Positions 8,715-17,258 of a stretch of DNA of 44,840 nucleotides are shown in pieces; position 1 is the first letter of the stretch, and each line of letters opens with the position of its first letter. The notes under the pieces are model-generated. The model had not been told where the DNA came from, searched no databases, and saw only the letters and a program-made list of their open reading frames with translations. The position numbers and the translations under genes are program-made. Source of the DNA: Chloroflexota bacterium (lineage in GTDB: Bacteria > Chloroflexota > Dehalococcoidia > Lucifugimonadales > UBA3495); NCBI GenBank assembly GCA_026710825.1, contig JAPOQH010000079.1:1-44840 (forward strand), written 5' to 3'.

Positions 8715-9305
8715 CGTTTATCGGGTGGGTTTTGAGGTTGGTCGGAGTTTAGCACTTGCGTCCCGGCCGGACAAGCCGGGTTAAATGTTCGATAGTATTC
8801 GCAAAACCGCTTGGACGGGGTCGGGGCCGACCGGGCGGCGGCCGTTTGCGGCGACAGGATTCAGTCTGCAGGCAGGCCATGGGCACGCCCAGGAACAAGA
8901 AGATTAGCTAGCCCGCTACGTGCCGGTGGAAGGACGAGTGCAGATGCCGCCAGGGACGCAAATATCAGAAATCTCCTCACCGGGATTCGGGACGACATTG
9001 ATGCCCGCAGAATTTCGAGATTCGGCTCGCCGGTCAATTGACGTCGATCCAACACGGACGGGAGCGATTCGATGGTGCTGACCCTGATGCCCAGGGCAGA
9101 CGCTACGCCATAAGCCATATTGGAATCTGACGGCGATATGGCGGCAGACCTGTTGAATCCGCCAAGAAATCATACTCCGAGTGTGGGGTGATGGATGGGC
9201 GTGTGGCCGCCTGGATGCAGGCCTTGTGACACGCACAAACGCGGTGGTTATACTTGCAGGCGCGATCCGCGCTGACGGAAACCCTGTTTGGAGCATGTGA
9301 AGATT
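8715..9305. other. Divergent intergenic region between cca and the HIBADH-like gene
   Basis: Apart from the cca promoter I see no gene. A minus frame at 8861-9118 has one hydrophobic patch but no ribosome binding site or recognisable motif. On the plus strand TATACT (9249-9254) with TTGTGA (9224-9229, 19-nt spacer) may drive the oxidoreductase at 9306. Confidence 0.45.
8746..8774 (-). promoter_or_regulatory. Candidate promoter of cca
   Basis: On the minus strand TTGTCC (8769-8774), a 17-nt spacer and TAAACT (8746-8751) lie 32 nt before the start codon. An inverted repeat, CCCGGC/GCCGGG (8762-8767 and 8775-8780), overlaps the -35 region and could be an operator or chance. Confidence 0.5.
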
Positions 9306-10259
9306 ATGGAAACCGTTGGATTCATTGGCCTGGGAAATATGGGCGGCGGTATGTCCGCGAACATCCAGAGGGCCGGATACCCTATGATCGTGTACGATCT
9401 GCGCGAGGAGGCGGCGCTGCCCCTTTTGGAAGGCGGCGCGCGACTGGCCAACACGCCGGCGGAAGTGGCGGCGGCGAGCGACGTAACGTTCACATCGCTG
9501 CCCGGGCCGTATGAGGTCGAAGCGGTCTCGACCGGAGCGGAAGGCGTGCTGGAAGGGATCAAGCCGGGCAGCGTGTACATCGACCTGTCGTCGAGCCGGC
9601 CGACGTTGATCCGGGAGATCGAGCCCAAGTTCCGGGCGAAAGGATGCCACGTGCTGGACGCGCCGGTGAGCGGCGGGAAGACGGGCGCGGCGTCAGGCAA
9701 CCTGGCCGTGATGGTGGGCGGAGACCGGGAGGTTTTCGACCGGGTCAAACCGATCCTGGACGCCTTTGGCGACAAGGTTTTTTATGCCGGCGAAATTGGG
9801 GCGGGCAGCGTGGCGAAGCTGGTCCACAATATGATCGGGCACAGCGTGAGGCAGGCGATTGCCGAGGGTATGACGCTGGGAGTGAAGGCTGGCGTCGAGC
9901 CAGAGGCGTTGTGGGAATGCGTGCGCCGGGGCTCGCTGGGTCGCATGCGAGTGCTGCACGAAGGGCTGGTGAGGACGATGTTCCGGGGCGAGTTCGAGCC
10001 GGCGAGTTTTGCGCTGAACCTGGCCTTCAAGGACATCTCGCTGGCGACTGAACTGGCGCGTGAGTACGACGTACCGATGCCGATGTCCACACTGGCCGAA
10101 CAGATCGCTATGCAGGCGATGAATCGCGGCTGGGCCGAACAAGACAGCAGCGTAACGGTTCGGCTGCAGGAGGAGCAATCGGGCGTTGAGGTGCGGGCTC
10201 CGCATATTGATCCGGCGCGGGCGGGTCGGTTCATCACGACGCATCCGGATGAGGAGTAG
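9306..10259 (+). CDS. 3-hydroxyisobutyrate dehydrogenase-like NAD(P)-dependent beta-hydroxyacid dehydrogenase
   Basis: Members of this family oxidise beta-hydroxyacids (3-hydroxyisobutyrate, tartronate semialdehyde, 6-phosphogluconate-like acids) or reduce small aldehydes. The protein shows the N-terminal dinucleotide site GFIGLGNMGGGM (about residues 5-16), the substrate-binding DAPVSGGKTGAASG (about 118-131), and the catalytic lysine in GAGSVAKLVHNM (about 164-175). The ATG at 9306 gives 317 residues, places the GxGxxG at the usual distance from the start, and has GGAG at 9290-9293. TTG 9288 and GTG 9297 are in frame but fit less well. The next gene starts 12 nt after the stop. The substrate is not determinable from the sequence. 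Confidence 0.9.
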   Translation: METVGFIGLGNMGGGMSANIQRAGYPMIVYDLREEAALPLLEGGARLANTPAEVAAASDVTFTSLPGPYEVEAVSTGAEGVLEGIKPGSVYIDLSSSRPTLIREIEPKFRAKGCHVLDAPVSGGKTGAASGNLAVMVGGDREVFDRVKPILDAFGDKVFYAGEIGAGSVAKLVHNMIGHSVRQAIAEGMTLGVKAGVEPEALWECVRRGSLGRMRVLHEGLVRTMFRGEFEPASFALNLAFKDISLATELAREYDVPMPMSTLAEQIAMQAMNRGWAEQDSSVTVRLQEEQSGVEVRAPHIDPARAGRFITTHPDEE

Positions 10260-10271
10260 CCATTCCCGACG

Positions 10272-11909
10272 ATGGGCAAAATAATTATCGTCGCCATCGT
10301 TGCAGCTGTGGTTGGCGGCGCCGCCGTTTATGTCTTTATTGGGTACCTCGGCGGCGCCCCGGTTTCATTCAGCGTTGCCCGGGATGTTGTGAGGGACGGG
10401 ACAGCCGAACAAGACTTACCACAATCGACGCCGAGCACTGGGCCTGCGGCTCAACCCGTGCCGACCGTTGCGGCAACCATGGGAGTTACACGAGACCCGG
10501 AGGGTACGCCACCGATCATCGCGACTCAAACTCCGACGCTGGAGACCGCCAACCGGCCGGTCGTAACCGAGGCATCGGAGCGGGCAACGGTGGTGCAAGC
10601 TTTCGCTTCCTGCGCGGGACAATACTCCGGGGAAGACGAGGACTTCCGGGCGCGCGCTGCAGAGTCTGCGATTGAGGACGGCAGGCAGACGGTCGCGGGT
10701 ATTCGAGAGTTGGTTGAGGAGCACTGCGGCGGAGCGCTGCCAGACTCTACCCCGGCGGTGGCGTCGGCGAGCAACCGACCGACTCCCCTGGCCACACCAT
10801 CACCGACGGTCATACGGCGAGCGACGGAAACGCCGGCACCGACGGTAGCACCGCTGAGCGAAAGGGCTACGTCGCCGCATTTGAAACACATTGAAGCCAA
10901 GCGTTTCATGTTGGATCTTATCAACTCTGAACGCAGAAAGGCGGGCGTGGACGCGGTGGCATTGGGCGATAACATCGCTGCGCAACTGCACGCCGATTCC
11001 TCATTGGAGAACTGCACGTCCAGCCATTGGGGGACTGACGGCTTGAAGCCGTACATGAGGTACAGTCTGGCCGGTGGCTATCAGTCCAACGGCGAGAATG
11101 GTTCAGGTTTGGACTACTGCATCAAGGAATCCGACAATTACCGCGCTAACAGCGGAATCCAGGCAGAGATCAGGGAAGCGATGACGAGCTGGATGGGCAG
11201 TCCGGGCCATCGCCGCAACGTCGTAGATCCCCAGCACAAGTTGGTGAACATCGGCCTGGCGTGGGACCGCTACAACACGGCGATGTACCAGCACTTCGAG
11301 GGAGATTACGTGACGTATGATCACCTCCCCACCATCGAGAAGGGTATGCTTTCGTTTTCAGGGTCGACAAGAAACGGAATTCGGTTCAATAAGGCAAGAG
11401 ATTTAGGCGTTCAAATCCACTACGACCCTCCGCCAAAGGCTTTAACGCGGGGCCAGCTCTCCCGTACCTACTGCTACGACAACGGGAGGCGAGTGGCCGG
11501 GCTGAGGGAACCCCTGACTGGCGGTTACACGTGGACCACAAATGAGTTCACGACGACCCATGACCCTTGCCCCGACCCCAATGACGTCGCGCCAGGCACG
11601 CTGGCACCGCGTTCGCCCAACGAAGCGCACCAAGCCTGGCGTCAGGCGTATAACGCGAGTCAATCGACGCAACCGCAGACCATCAGCGTGCCGTGGGTTA
11701 CCGCGTCGAGATGGACGGCTCACGGATCGGAGTTTGCGGTTACGGCGGACATCGGTGAAATCCTGGGGCGGCACGGAAATGGCGTGTACTCGTTGTTGAT
11801 ATGGGGCGCCAATGGTGGCGGACAATTGATGATCTCTCAATATTCCATTTTTTATGGAGTTACGCCCTCAAACACCTATGACCGGCCGTGGCTTGATTGG
11901 CGACCTTGA
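10272..11909 (+). CDS. Exported CAP-domain (SCP/PR-1-like) protein with a C-terminal domain of unknown function
   Basis: The 545-residue protein begins with a signal anchor (about residues 4-27), then a long Thr/Pro/Ala-rich linker (about 40-205) containing a short Cys-bearing helical section (CAGQYSGEDEDF, near 114). The CAP domain spans about 210-350: FMLDLINSERRKAG, HADSSLENCTSSHWGTDG, GGYQSNGENGSG and SWMGSPGHRRNV contain the usual CAP histidine/glutamate cavity residues. A further 190 residues to the C-terminus, ending in a beta-rich segment with GVYSLLIWG, match no family I know. It acts outside the membrane. Bacterial CAP proteins have varied and mostly unproved roles. ATG 10272 is 12 nt after the preceding stop, with GAGGAG at 10251-10256. 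Confidence 0.85.
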   Translation: MGKIIIVAIVAAVVGGAAVYVFIGYLGGAPVSFSVARDVVRDGTAEQDLPQSTPSTGPAAQPVPTVAATMGVTRDPEGTPPIIATQTPTLETANRPVVTEASERATVVQAFASCAGQYSGEDEDFRARAAESAIEDGRQTVAGIRELVEEHCGGALPDSTPAVASASNRPTPLATPSPTVIRRATETPAPTVAPLSERATSPHLKHIEAKRFMLDLINSERRKAGVDAVALGDNIAAQLHADSSLENCTSSHWGTDGLKPYMRYSLAGGYQSNGENGSGLDYCIKESDNYRANSGIQAEIREAMTSWMGSPGHRRNVVDPQHKLVNIGLAWDRYNTAMYQHFEGDYVTYDHLPTIEKGMLSFSGSTRNGIRFNKARDLGVQIHYDPPPKALTRGQLSRTYCYDNGRRVAGLREPLTGGYTWTTNEFTTTHDPCPDPNDVAPGTLAPRSPNEAHQAWRQAYNASQSTQPQTISVPWVTASRWTAHGSEFAVTADIGEILGRHGNGVYSLLIWGANGGGQLMISQYSIFYGVTPSNTYDRPWLDWRP

Positions 11910-12021
11910 ATTTCAGAAAATCTTCCCGCGGAGGTGCTGGCAGCACCCTCGCCACAAAGCAATCTGTAACCTCCGATATCCGATTTCACGCATTTGAACC
12001 AACACAGGTTTGGAGAACCGC

Positions 12022-12447
12022 ATGCAACTGAACACGTACCTGCATTTTGAGGACGACTGCCGCGAGGCGTTCGAGTTTTACCGGTCAATTTTCGGCGGGG
12101 AGTTCTCGTTCCTGGTGACGTTTGCCGATGGGCCGGAGGATATGCCGCCGGTGCCCGAGGACGAACGGGGAAGGATCATGCACGTTTCGCTGCCGGTGGG
12201 CGACGGAGTCCTGATGGGCAGCGATCACACGTCGGCCTTCGGGCCGCCGCCCAACTTGGGGAACAATTACTCCATCAGCATCGATGCCGACAGCCGGGAT
12301 GAGACGGACCGGCTGTTCGCCGGGCTGTCGCATGGCGGCAACGTGGCGATGGAGCCGCAGGACATGTTCTGGGGAGCGTACTTCGGGATGTGCACGGACA
12401 AGTTCGGCGTCAACTGGATGCTGAGCCACGAAACGTCCGAGGGATAG
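12022..12447 (+). CDS. VOC-superfamily PhnB-like protein
   Basis: The 141-residue product is a single VOC module with two beta-alpha-beta-beta-beta units. It opens with LNTYLHFEDDCREAFEFYRS and FGGEF, and ends with MEPQDMFWGAYFGM and DKFGVNWMLS, the hallmark closing strands of the PhnB/3-demethylubiquinone-methyltransferase-like group. The metal ligands of true glyoxalases are not all visible, and most PhnB-like proteins have no proved reaction. ATG 12022 is preceded by GGAG (12012-12015); an upstream in-frame TTG at 12010 is rejected because it overlaps that site. The gene converges on the Eis-like gene, and a perfect hairpin starts 10 nt after its stop. Confidence 0.88.
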   Translation: MQLNTYLHFEDDCREAFEFYRSIFGGEFSFLVTFADGPEDMPPVPEDERGRIMHVSLPVGDGVLMGSDHTSAFGPPPNLGNNYSISIDADSRDETDRLFAGLSHGGNVAMEPQDMFWGAYFGMCTDKFGVNWMLSHETSEG

Positions 12448-12453
12448 GAAACG

Positions 12454-12483
12454 AAATGGGGCGAATGATTATTCGCCCCTACG
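12454..12483. repeat. Interspersed GGGGCGA...CCCCTACG hairpin, copy 2 (likely bidirectional terminator)
   Basis: GGGGCGAAT (12458-12466) and ATTCGCCCC (12471-12479) make a perfect 9-bp stem with a GATT loop between two convergent genes. The flanks AAAT and TACG, and the 30-nt span, match the copy at 6075-6104. The trailing T content is low, so termination is inferred from position and stem strength. Confidence 0.7.
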
Positions 12484-12504
12484 GTTTCAGGTGTTCGCGG
12501 GCGG

Positions 12505-13854
12505 CTAGAAATTGTAGGGCGTCCAGGGCTTCAGCTGAACCGCAAACATGCGGTCGGCACGGGCCAGAACGCCGGGGCTGTGCTCGTCCACCAACCCGGC
12601 CTGGGCGAGCGTGGTGAACGACGCGGCGCCAAGGTATGCGGAGGCCAGGCCGCCGACGGTGATGGTCAGATCCGGGGAGCCGGCCGAGGGCCGACAGATC
12701 GCGCCCTCAAGGGAACCGTCCAGTTCGAAGCAGCGGTTGTTCCAGGAACAGAAGTCGTCCTTGATCTGCAAGGTGAGGCGGTCGTTGGACAGGTATTGGC
12801 GCAGTTGCAACGCGGCGGCCACGTCGACGATGCGGACCCACAAGCCGTCGCGTGCCGATCGCTGGAGGCGGCGAGGGTCGGCCAGCAGCCACGGCAAAGG
12901 GTCGTCAACGGGGCGCTTGATGGCATCGGTGCGCTCGTGGAGGTCGAGGTCGAAGCAGAACCGCCACAACGCGGCACTGGCATCTGGGGTGGTCGCCATT
13001 AGCTCGTTGACGATCACGGCGGGCCGCTGGGTGCGGTAGTTGACGTAGCCGTCGATCCGGCCATTTTCGATGTAGGCGGCGTAGAAGATTCCACCCTGCC
13101 CACCTTGGGAATGGATTGGGTCCCGGGAGTCTCGCTCCCAGTGGTGGGGCGCACGCTGGAACACAGCAGGACGACCCTCCGTGCCGCGGCGGAACACATC
13201 TGGCAGTTCCTTCCCGATGTCTGCCGGGTCCACGAACGCGATGGTCCCCGGACTGTCAGGCCGGCGGTTGTACGTGGTGTGGCGCTTGTCGATGGTCCAG
13301 GATTCGTGGACGGAACCGACGCCGTACCCGAACCGGCCGTAGATGGCGCTCTCGGTGGCGAACAGAGCGGCAAGTGGCTCATCCCGCTCGTGGATGCCGT
13401 CGATCTGGTGGCGCATCATGTTGGTCATGATGCCGCGCCGGGTGTGGGTAGGCTGCACCTCGACGTTGGATACGCCGGCGACGGTGGCGACGCCGCCGGG
13501 CACCGACATCTCAAGAAGGTGAGAGTGGGCGCCGCCGACGATCTGGCCCTCGTCCACCACAGCGATGGTACGGGTCAGATCAAAATGGGGCCTCAGTTCC
13601 TCCGGATCGTGGTTGAAGCGATTGCCATGCGCCCGGGATTCCACGCGCATCCAACGCTCGAACTCGTCGGGGGTTACGTTCCTCAGTTCTGGCAATGGAT
13701 GCTTGCTCCCGGTGGGGTTGAATCCCGCAGAATATAACGGATTGCGGGGGGATGCGCTACCGGGGGATGCGGGTGAGCGTGGGCGTTCGTAAGGTTCGAA
13801 ATTAGACCAAGAACATTCGAGGCAGGCTGTTCGCCATTCGGGGTTGTAAATCAT
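12505..13854 (-). CDS. Eis-like GNAT N-acetyltransferase
   Basis: The frame encodes 449 residues. From about residue 55 it follows the Eis family: a GNAT domain with VSNVEVQPTHTRRGIM (acetyl-CoA pyrophosphate loop) and ALFATESAIYGRFGYG, a second atypical GNAT domain, and a C-terminal sterol-carrier-like domain, ending in KPWTPYNF; a C-terminal carboxylate serves catalysis in Eis. Eis enzymes acetylate aminoglycosides and other amines; the natural substrate here is unknown. ATG 13854 has no ribosome binding site. TTG 13695 has GGGAG 10 nt upstream and would give a 396-residue protein of normal family length, so the first 53 residues (with an ACLEC pair) may not be translated. A convergent VOC gene lies downstream. 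Confidence 0.88.
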   Translation of the reverse strand: MIYNPEWRTACLECSWSNFEPYERPRSPASPGSASPRNPLYSAGFNPTGSKHPLPELRNVTPDEFERWMRVESRAHGNRFNHDPEELRPHFDLTRTIAVVDEGQIVGGAHSHLLEMSVPGGVATVAGVSNVEVQPTHTRRGIMTNMMRHQIDGIHERDEPLAALFATESAIYGRFGYGVGSVHESWTIDKRHTTYNRRPDSPGTIAFVDPADIGKELPDVFRRGTEGRPAVFQRAPHHWERDSRDPIHSQGGQGGIFYAAYIENGRIDGYVNYRTQRPAVIVNELMATTPDASAALWRFCFDLDLHERTDAIKRPVDDPLPWLLADPRRLQRSARDGLWVRIVDVAAALQLRQYLSNDRLTLQIKDDFCSWNNRCFELDGSLEGAICRPSAGSPDLTITVGGLASAYLGAASFTTLAQAGLVDEHSPGVLARADRMFAVQLKPWTPYNF

Positions 13855-14366
13855 TCAAGATCACGAGTCACAGCAGGTTGAGCGACGCACGCATGATCAG
13901 GAGAGCCACGTTACGTTGACCCCGTTTGTGGCACTGTGCGCCAAGATCGGGCAGGCGATGGGTGGTTAAGCCAAAGATACGGAGCAGTGGTGTTCCGCAA
14001 GTTCCTCGATGACGACGGAGCAGAGGTTAAGTCTGACCCGGACGCCCACTTGTTCTTCAACCCCAACAGCGCATCGTGGTAGGAGTTGGTGTGGTGTTGG
14101 TCTGCGCTTCCGGCCGAGATGCGGTGGCGTTGGGGAGTGCGACCATGACGAAGGTGTTCCGTTGTTTCAAGATTCTTGGCTTGGAGTGTCGGGAAACCTT
14201 GTGGGAATCGCGTGGGGCAACGTCTGATGTGTGGGAAAGCGGCTGGTGATTGCGGTTGACTGGGCGACAGTTGCTTGCCCGGATGCGAACGGTGGGATAG
14301 CATGCCGTAATCGTATTGTTGCTATGGCCACAAGGTGTAGAACTCACAAACCAGGAGGCAGACAGG
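13855..14366. other. Unassigned stretch between divergent Eis-like and methanethiol oxidase genes
   Basis: About 510 nt without a supported gene. On the plus strand a short frame at about 13966-14083 reads a plausible soluble peptide (FRKFLDDDGAEVKSDPDAH then FFNPNSASW and stop). It has GTG codons at 13987 and 13990 but no ribosome binding site, and may be the tail of a decayed gene. A TTGACT at 14256-14261 lacks a matching -10 element. The end of the stretch holds the strong ribosome binding site of the next gene. Confidence 0.4.
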
Positions 14367-15749
14367 ATGGCGCTCTGGAGACCGGACCCAACATTTTACC
14401 CATCGGCTCGCCTGGCCATGGAGGCTCCCCAGGAGCGTCTGGCCTACGTCGCCGTGCTCAACCCCGGCACCGACCAGCCGGACGCTATGACGGTAGTGGA
14501 TTGCGATCCCAATTCGCCATCCTATTCCCAGGTTATAAATTCGTTGGATATGCCCAACACGGATGACGAATTGCACCACTTCAACTGGAACGCGTGCAGC
14601 GCGGCCCTCTGTCCGTCATCTGCCCATCCCCATCTGGAGCGGCGGTATCTGGTGGTTCCCAGCCTCGCCAGCAGCCGCATTTACATCATCGACACGCAGC
14701 CGGATCCGGCCCGACCTCGGATCGCCAAGACCATCGAGGCCGAACAGGTGCAGCGGGCCGGCTATAGCCGACCCCACACCGTGCATTGCGGGCCCGATGC
14801 CATCTACGTCAGCGCCCTGGGATCCTCCGATGGAGGCCGTCCCGGCGGGATCATGCTGCTCGACCACTACACCTTTGAGCCCATCGGCCCGTGGGAACTA
14901 GATCGCGGGCCCCAGGAGTTGGCCTACGATTTCTGGTGGCACATCGGCATCGATACCATGATGACCAGCGAATGGGGCACACCAGAAATGTTCGAGAGCG
15001 GGGCCAGGCTGGAGGATGTGGTGGGCCAGAACTACGGCCACAAGCTGCACTTCTGGGACATGCGCCGCCGTTCCCATCGGCAGGAGGTGGAGCTGGGTCC
15101 GCAGCACCAGATGGCGCTGGAACTCCGGCCGGCCCACAACCCGACCCGGCACTATGGCTTTTGCGGCGTGGTGGTCAGCACCGAGGACCTGTCCGGTTCC
15201 GTCTTTCTTTGGTACCGCGACGGCGAGGAGTGGACGGCCACCAAAGTAATAACCATCCCTGCTGAGCCGGCCGACGCGTCGGTTTTGCCGCCGGCCCTGC
15301 AGCCCCTGGGCGCGGTGCCGCCGCTGGTCACCGACATTGACCTGTCGCTGGACGACCGTTTCCTCTACATTTCCTGCTGGGGCACCGGCAAATTGCTCCA
15401 GTACGACGTGTCCGACCCGTTCAACCCGGTGCAGACGGGCGAACTGGAAATGGGCGGCGTTGTGCGCAAGGCGGCTCATCCCAACGGCGCGACGCTCACC
15501 GGTGGGCCGCAGATGGTGGAGATCAGCCGTGATGGACGTCGCGTGTATCTCACCAACTCCCTCTACTCATCCTGGGATGACCAGTTCTACCCCGACGGAC
15601 TCAACGGGTGGCTCAGCCGCATCGACGTGAATCCCGAGGGCGGGATGTCGGTCAATCCCGATTTCTTCGTCGACTACGGCAAGACCCGCAGTCACCAGGT
15701 GAGACTCCAGGGAGGCGACGCTTCGTCGGACACTTACTGTTTCCCGTAG
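14367..15749 (+). CDS. Methanethiol oxidase / selenium-binding protein SBP56 family
   Basis: Methanethiol oxidase converts CH3SH to formaldehyde, H2S and H2O2. The 460-residue protein carries family-typical segments throughout: HHFNWNACSAALC (about residues 73-85), RPHTVHCGPDAIYVSALG (about 134-151), DFWWHIGIDTMMTSEWG (about 191-207), YGHKLHFWDMRRR, DIDLSLDDRFLYISCWG and a C-terminal HQVRLQGGDASSD then YCFP. The histidines in these blocks are the expected copper ligands. No signal peptide is present; bacterial MtoX enzymes are often periplasmic, so this may be a cytoplasmic version. ATG 14367 has AGGAGG (14353-14358) 8 nt upstream, better than the upstream in-frame start at 14316. No senC/mauG-type maturation genes are adjacent; a membrane protein follows instead. 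Confidence 0.93.
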   Translation: MALWRPDPTFYPSARLAMEAPQERLAYVAVLNPGTDQPDAMTVVDCDPNSPSYSQVINSLDMPNTDDELHHFNWNACSAALCPSSAHPHLERRYLVVPSLASSRIYIIDTQPDPARPRIAKTIEAEQVQRAGYSRPHTVHCGPDAIYVSALGSSDGGRPGGIMLLDHYTFEPIGPWELDRGPQELAYDFWWHIGIDTMMTSEWGTPEMFESGARLEDVVGQNYGHKLHFWDMRRRSHRQEVELGPQHQMALELRPAHNPTRHYGFCGVVVSTEDLSGSVFLWYRDGEEWTATKVITIPAEPADASVLPPALQPLGAVPPLVTDIDLSLDDRFLYISCWGTGKLLQYDVSDPFNPVQTGELEMGGVVRKAAHPNGATLTGGPQMVEISRDGRRVYLTNSLYSSWDDQFYPDGLNGWLSRIDVNPEGGMSVNPDFFVDYGKTRSHQVRLQGGDASSDTYCFP

Positions 15750-15770
15750 CGTTCTTCTGATTCCGCAACG

Positions 15771-15818
15771 CACGCGGCAGTCTAGCTGTCCACTCCTGAT
15801 GGACGGGATTGCCGCGTG
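15771..15818 (+). promoter_or_regulatory. Long hairpin that includes the start codon of the membrane protein gene
   Basis: CACGCGGCAGTC (15771-15782) pairs with GATTGCCGCGTG (15807-15818) over 12 positions (one G-U). Inside, GTCCA (15788-15792) pairs with TGGAC (15800-15804) around a 7-nt loop. The last three bases, GTG, are the start codon of the next gene, and the only purine-rich stretch before it (GGACGGGA) is also inside the structure. It may terminate after the oxidase gene or limit translation of the next gene. Confidence 0.6.
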
Positions 15819-16526
15819 ATTTTGCTGCACGCCCTGATACCCGACCCGGCGGCCCTGGCGTCGTTGGGGCCGTGGCTGGGTCTGGCGGCGCTGGGGGTGT
15901 TTCACGGGCTGAATCCGGCGATGGGTTGGCTGTTCGCCGTGGGGCTGGCTCTGCAACGCCAACGGCCCTCGAATCTATTCACCGCCACCGGATTCATCGC
16001 CGTTGGACACCTGGCGTCGGTGGTGGTGGTGATGGTTGCGCTGCTGGCGGTGGGCGCGTTCCTGCCGCTGATGTGGGTGCGCATCGCCGTCGGCAGCGTA
16101 CTGCTGGTGTTTGGACTCATCCGGCTTGCGCTGTACTACCGCCATCCCCGGTGGGTCGGCATGAACGTGGGCGGACGCGACCTGATTGCCTGGTCATTCC
16201 TGATGGCGACCGCTCACGGCGCGGGCCTGATGCTGGCGCCGGTGGTGCTGGCTTTGACGAGCAGCGAGGCCGCGGCGGGTGTCGCCGGCGACCTGGGCGA
16301 GCATGGCGCATTCCTTTCGCTGGAGGATGCTCCGATCTGGTGGGTGATCGGGCTGATCGGCCACACCGTCATCATGCTGGCGGTCATGCTCACGGCGGCT
16401 GCCATCGTCTATTACCGGGTCGGACTCGCTTTCCTGCGCCGTGGTTGGATCAACCTGGACTTGCTCTGGGCTGGTTCGCTGGCGCTGGGGGGCGCCGCGA
16501 CGCTGGCGTGGGCATTCCTCGGGTAA
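15816..16526 (+). CDS. Polytopic membrane protein with conserved-looking intramembrane histidines
   Basis: The 236-residue product has about six hydrophobic helices. Histidines sit inside or at the edge of these: FHGLNPAMG (about residues 28-36), GHLASV (about 65-70), ATAHGAGLML (about 129-138) and GHTVIM (about 187-192). The HGLNPAMG and THGxG-like patterns recall transporter families such as NicO/RcnA, HupE/UreJ and LysE-type exporters, where membrane histidines bind metal, but I cannot assign it to one. Translation from GTG 15816 is assumed. The gene starts 66 nt after the methanethiol oxidase gene on the same strand; a role in metal supply to that copper enzyme or in sulfur-compound export is an inference from position only. 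Confidence 0.75.
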   Translation: MILLHALIPDPAALASLGPWLGLAALGVFHGLNPAMGWLFAVGLALQRQRPSNLFTATGFIAVGHLASVVVVMVALLAVGAFLPLMWVRIAVGSVLLVFGLIRLALYYRHPRWVGMNVGGRDLIAWSFLMATAHGAGLMLAPVVLALTSSEAAAGVAGDLGEHGAFLSLEDAPIWWVIGLIGHTVIMLAVMLTAAAIVYYRVGLAFLRRGWINLDLLWAGSLALGGAATLAWAFLG

Positions 16527-17155
16527 GGAGTGTTGACCCGAGCGTAGTGGTGGGTCCTCTTTATGTCAGCTGGTCGATTCTGGGACAGCATGCACGGCGA
16601 AGGCAGTCTCCGGCATTGGGCCCGGGTATCCCGGAGGATTGGCTCGCGGTGATTCCATTGCTACCCAGGGACGCGATCAGGTCGTCCCTCCTTATGGTGG
16701 ATCATCGCCAGCAGTGCCTTTTCGCTGCACTGTCGCGGTTCCAGCATTCCAGGTACCTAGCGGGCCTCCCTGACCTTGGGGTTGCGCCGCTGCATCGTCC
16801 CCACCCGGGTTTCCCGGTGTCGGGTGCGGTAACCGTTGAGGTTAGTGATGCGCTCCGGGTTGGGTGCCGATCTCGGCTGACACCTCGCCGGCCTTCGAGT
16901 CTGGGACGGGGCAGGCGAGGATTCCTTCCTCCAGAGCCTGCTGGGTTGCCCACGGAGAATTCACGGCGTATCAGACATGGACTCTGTCAACGCAAGGGAC
17001 GGAAACACCCGTAAAGATAACGGGATTTCTGATGTCCGAGCCCTTCGCACCGGCAATACAGCAAAAAAAGGTCGCCAAGTTGACAACCTTTTTGGGGCGT
17101 TCCGGTTCAGTAGGATCGCGGTGTCAATGGTGATATACGATCTGCTGACATGCGA
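16527..17155. other. Gene-free stretch downstream of the membrane protein
   Basis: No convincing gene on either strand. There is a weak stem, GACCC/GGGTC (16536-16540 and 16553-16557), just after the stop, and an A/T-flanked inverted repeat, AAAAAGGT/ACCTTTTT (17065-17072 and 17086-17093), that could act as a terminator in either direction. The frames spanning the stretch have the composition of non-coding DNA. It lies 3' of tRNA-Ile, a position favoured by integrating elements, but I see no integrase remnant and no second copy of the tRNA 3' end. Confidence 0.45.
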
Positions 17156-17178
17156 AATCCCTACGTGATATAGGGATT
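17156..17178 (-). terminator. Hairpin directly downstream of tRNA-Ile
   Basis: AATCCCTA (17156-17163) and TAGGGATT (17171-17178) form a perfect 8-bp stem with a 7-nt loop, starting 4 nt beyond the encoded CCA of the tRNA. There is no clear U-tract; it may define the 3' processing boundary or terminate the transcript. Confidence 0.5.
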
Positions 17179-17181
17179 ATC

Positions 17182-17258
17182 TGGTGGGCCTGGATGGACT
17201 CGAACCAACGACCTCAGTCTTATCAGGACTGCGCTCTAACCGCCTGAGCTACAGGCCC
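17182..17258 (-). tRNA. tRNA-Ile(GAU)
   Basis: Read on the minus strand, the acceptor arms GGGCCTG and CAGGCCC pair over 7 bp. The D-arm contains TAGCTCAGGCGGTTAGAGC, the anticodon loop is CTGATAA with anticodon GAT, and the T-arm has GGTTCGAGTCC. Discriminator A and a genome-encoded CCA (17182-17184) follow. No intron is present. Confidence 0.97.

Noticed and set aside
8861..9118. 85-codon minus frame with a hydrophobic stretch
   Set aside because: No ribosome binding site, no family motif and little else to support it.
15809..17014. 401-codon frame overlapping the membrane protein
   Set aside because: It is out of frame with the hydrophobic reading frame at 15816-16526 and is Arg/Gly-rich without motifs.
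17065..17093. AAAAAGGT/ACCTTTTT inverted repeat as a definite terminator
   Set aside because: The stem is AT-rich, the loop is long and no gene ends nearby on either strand, so it is only mentioned.
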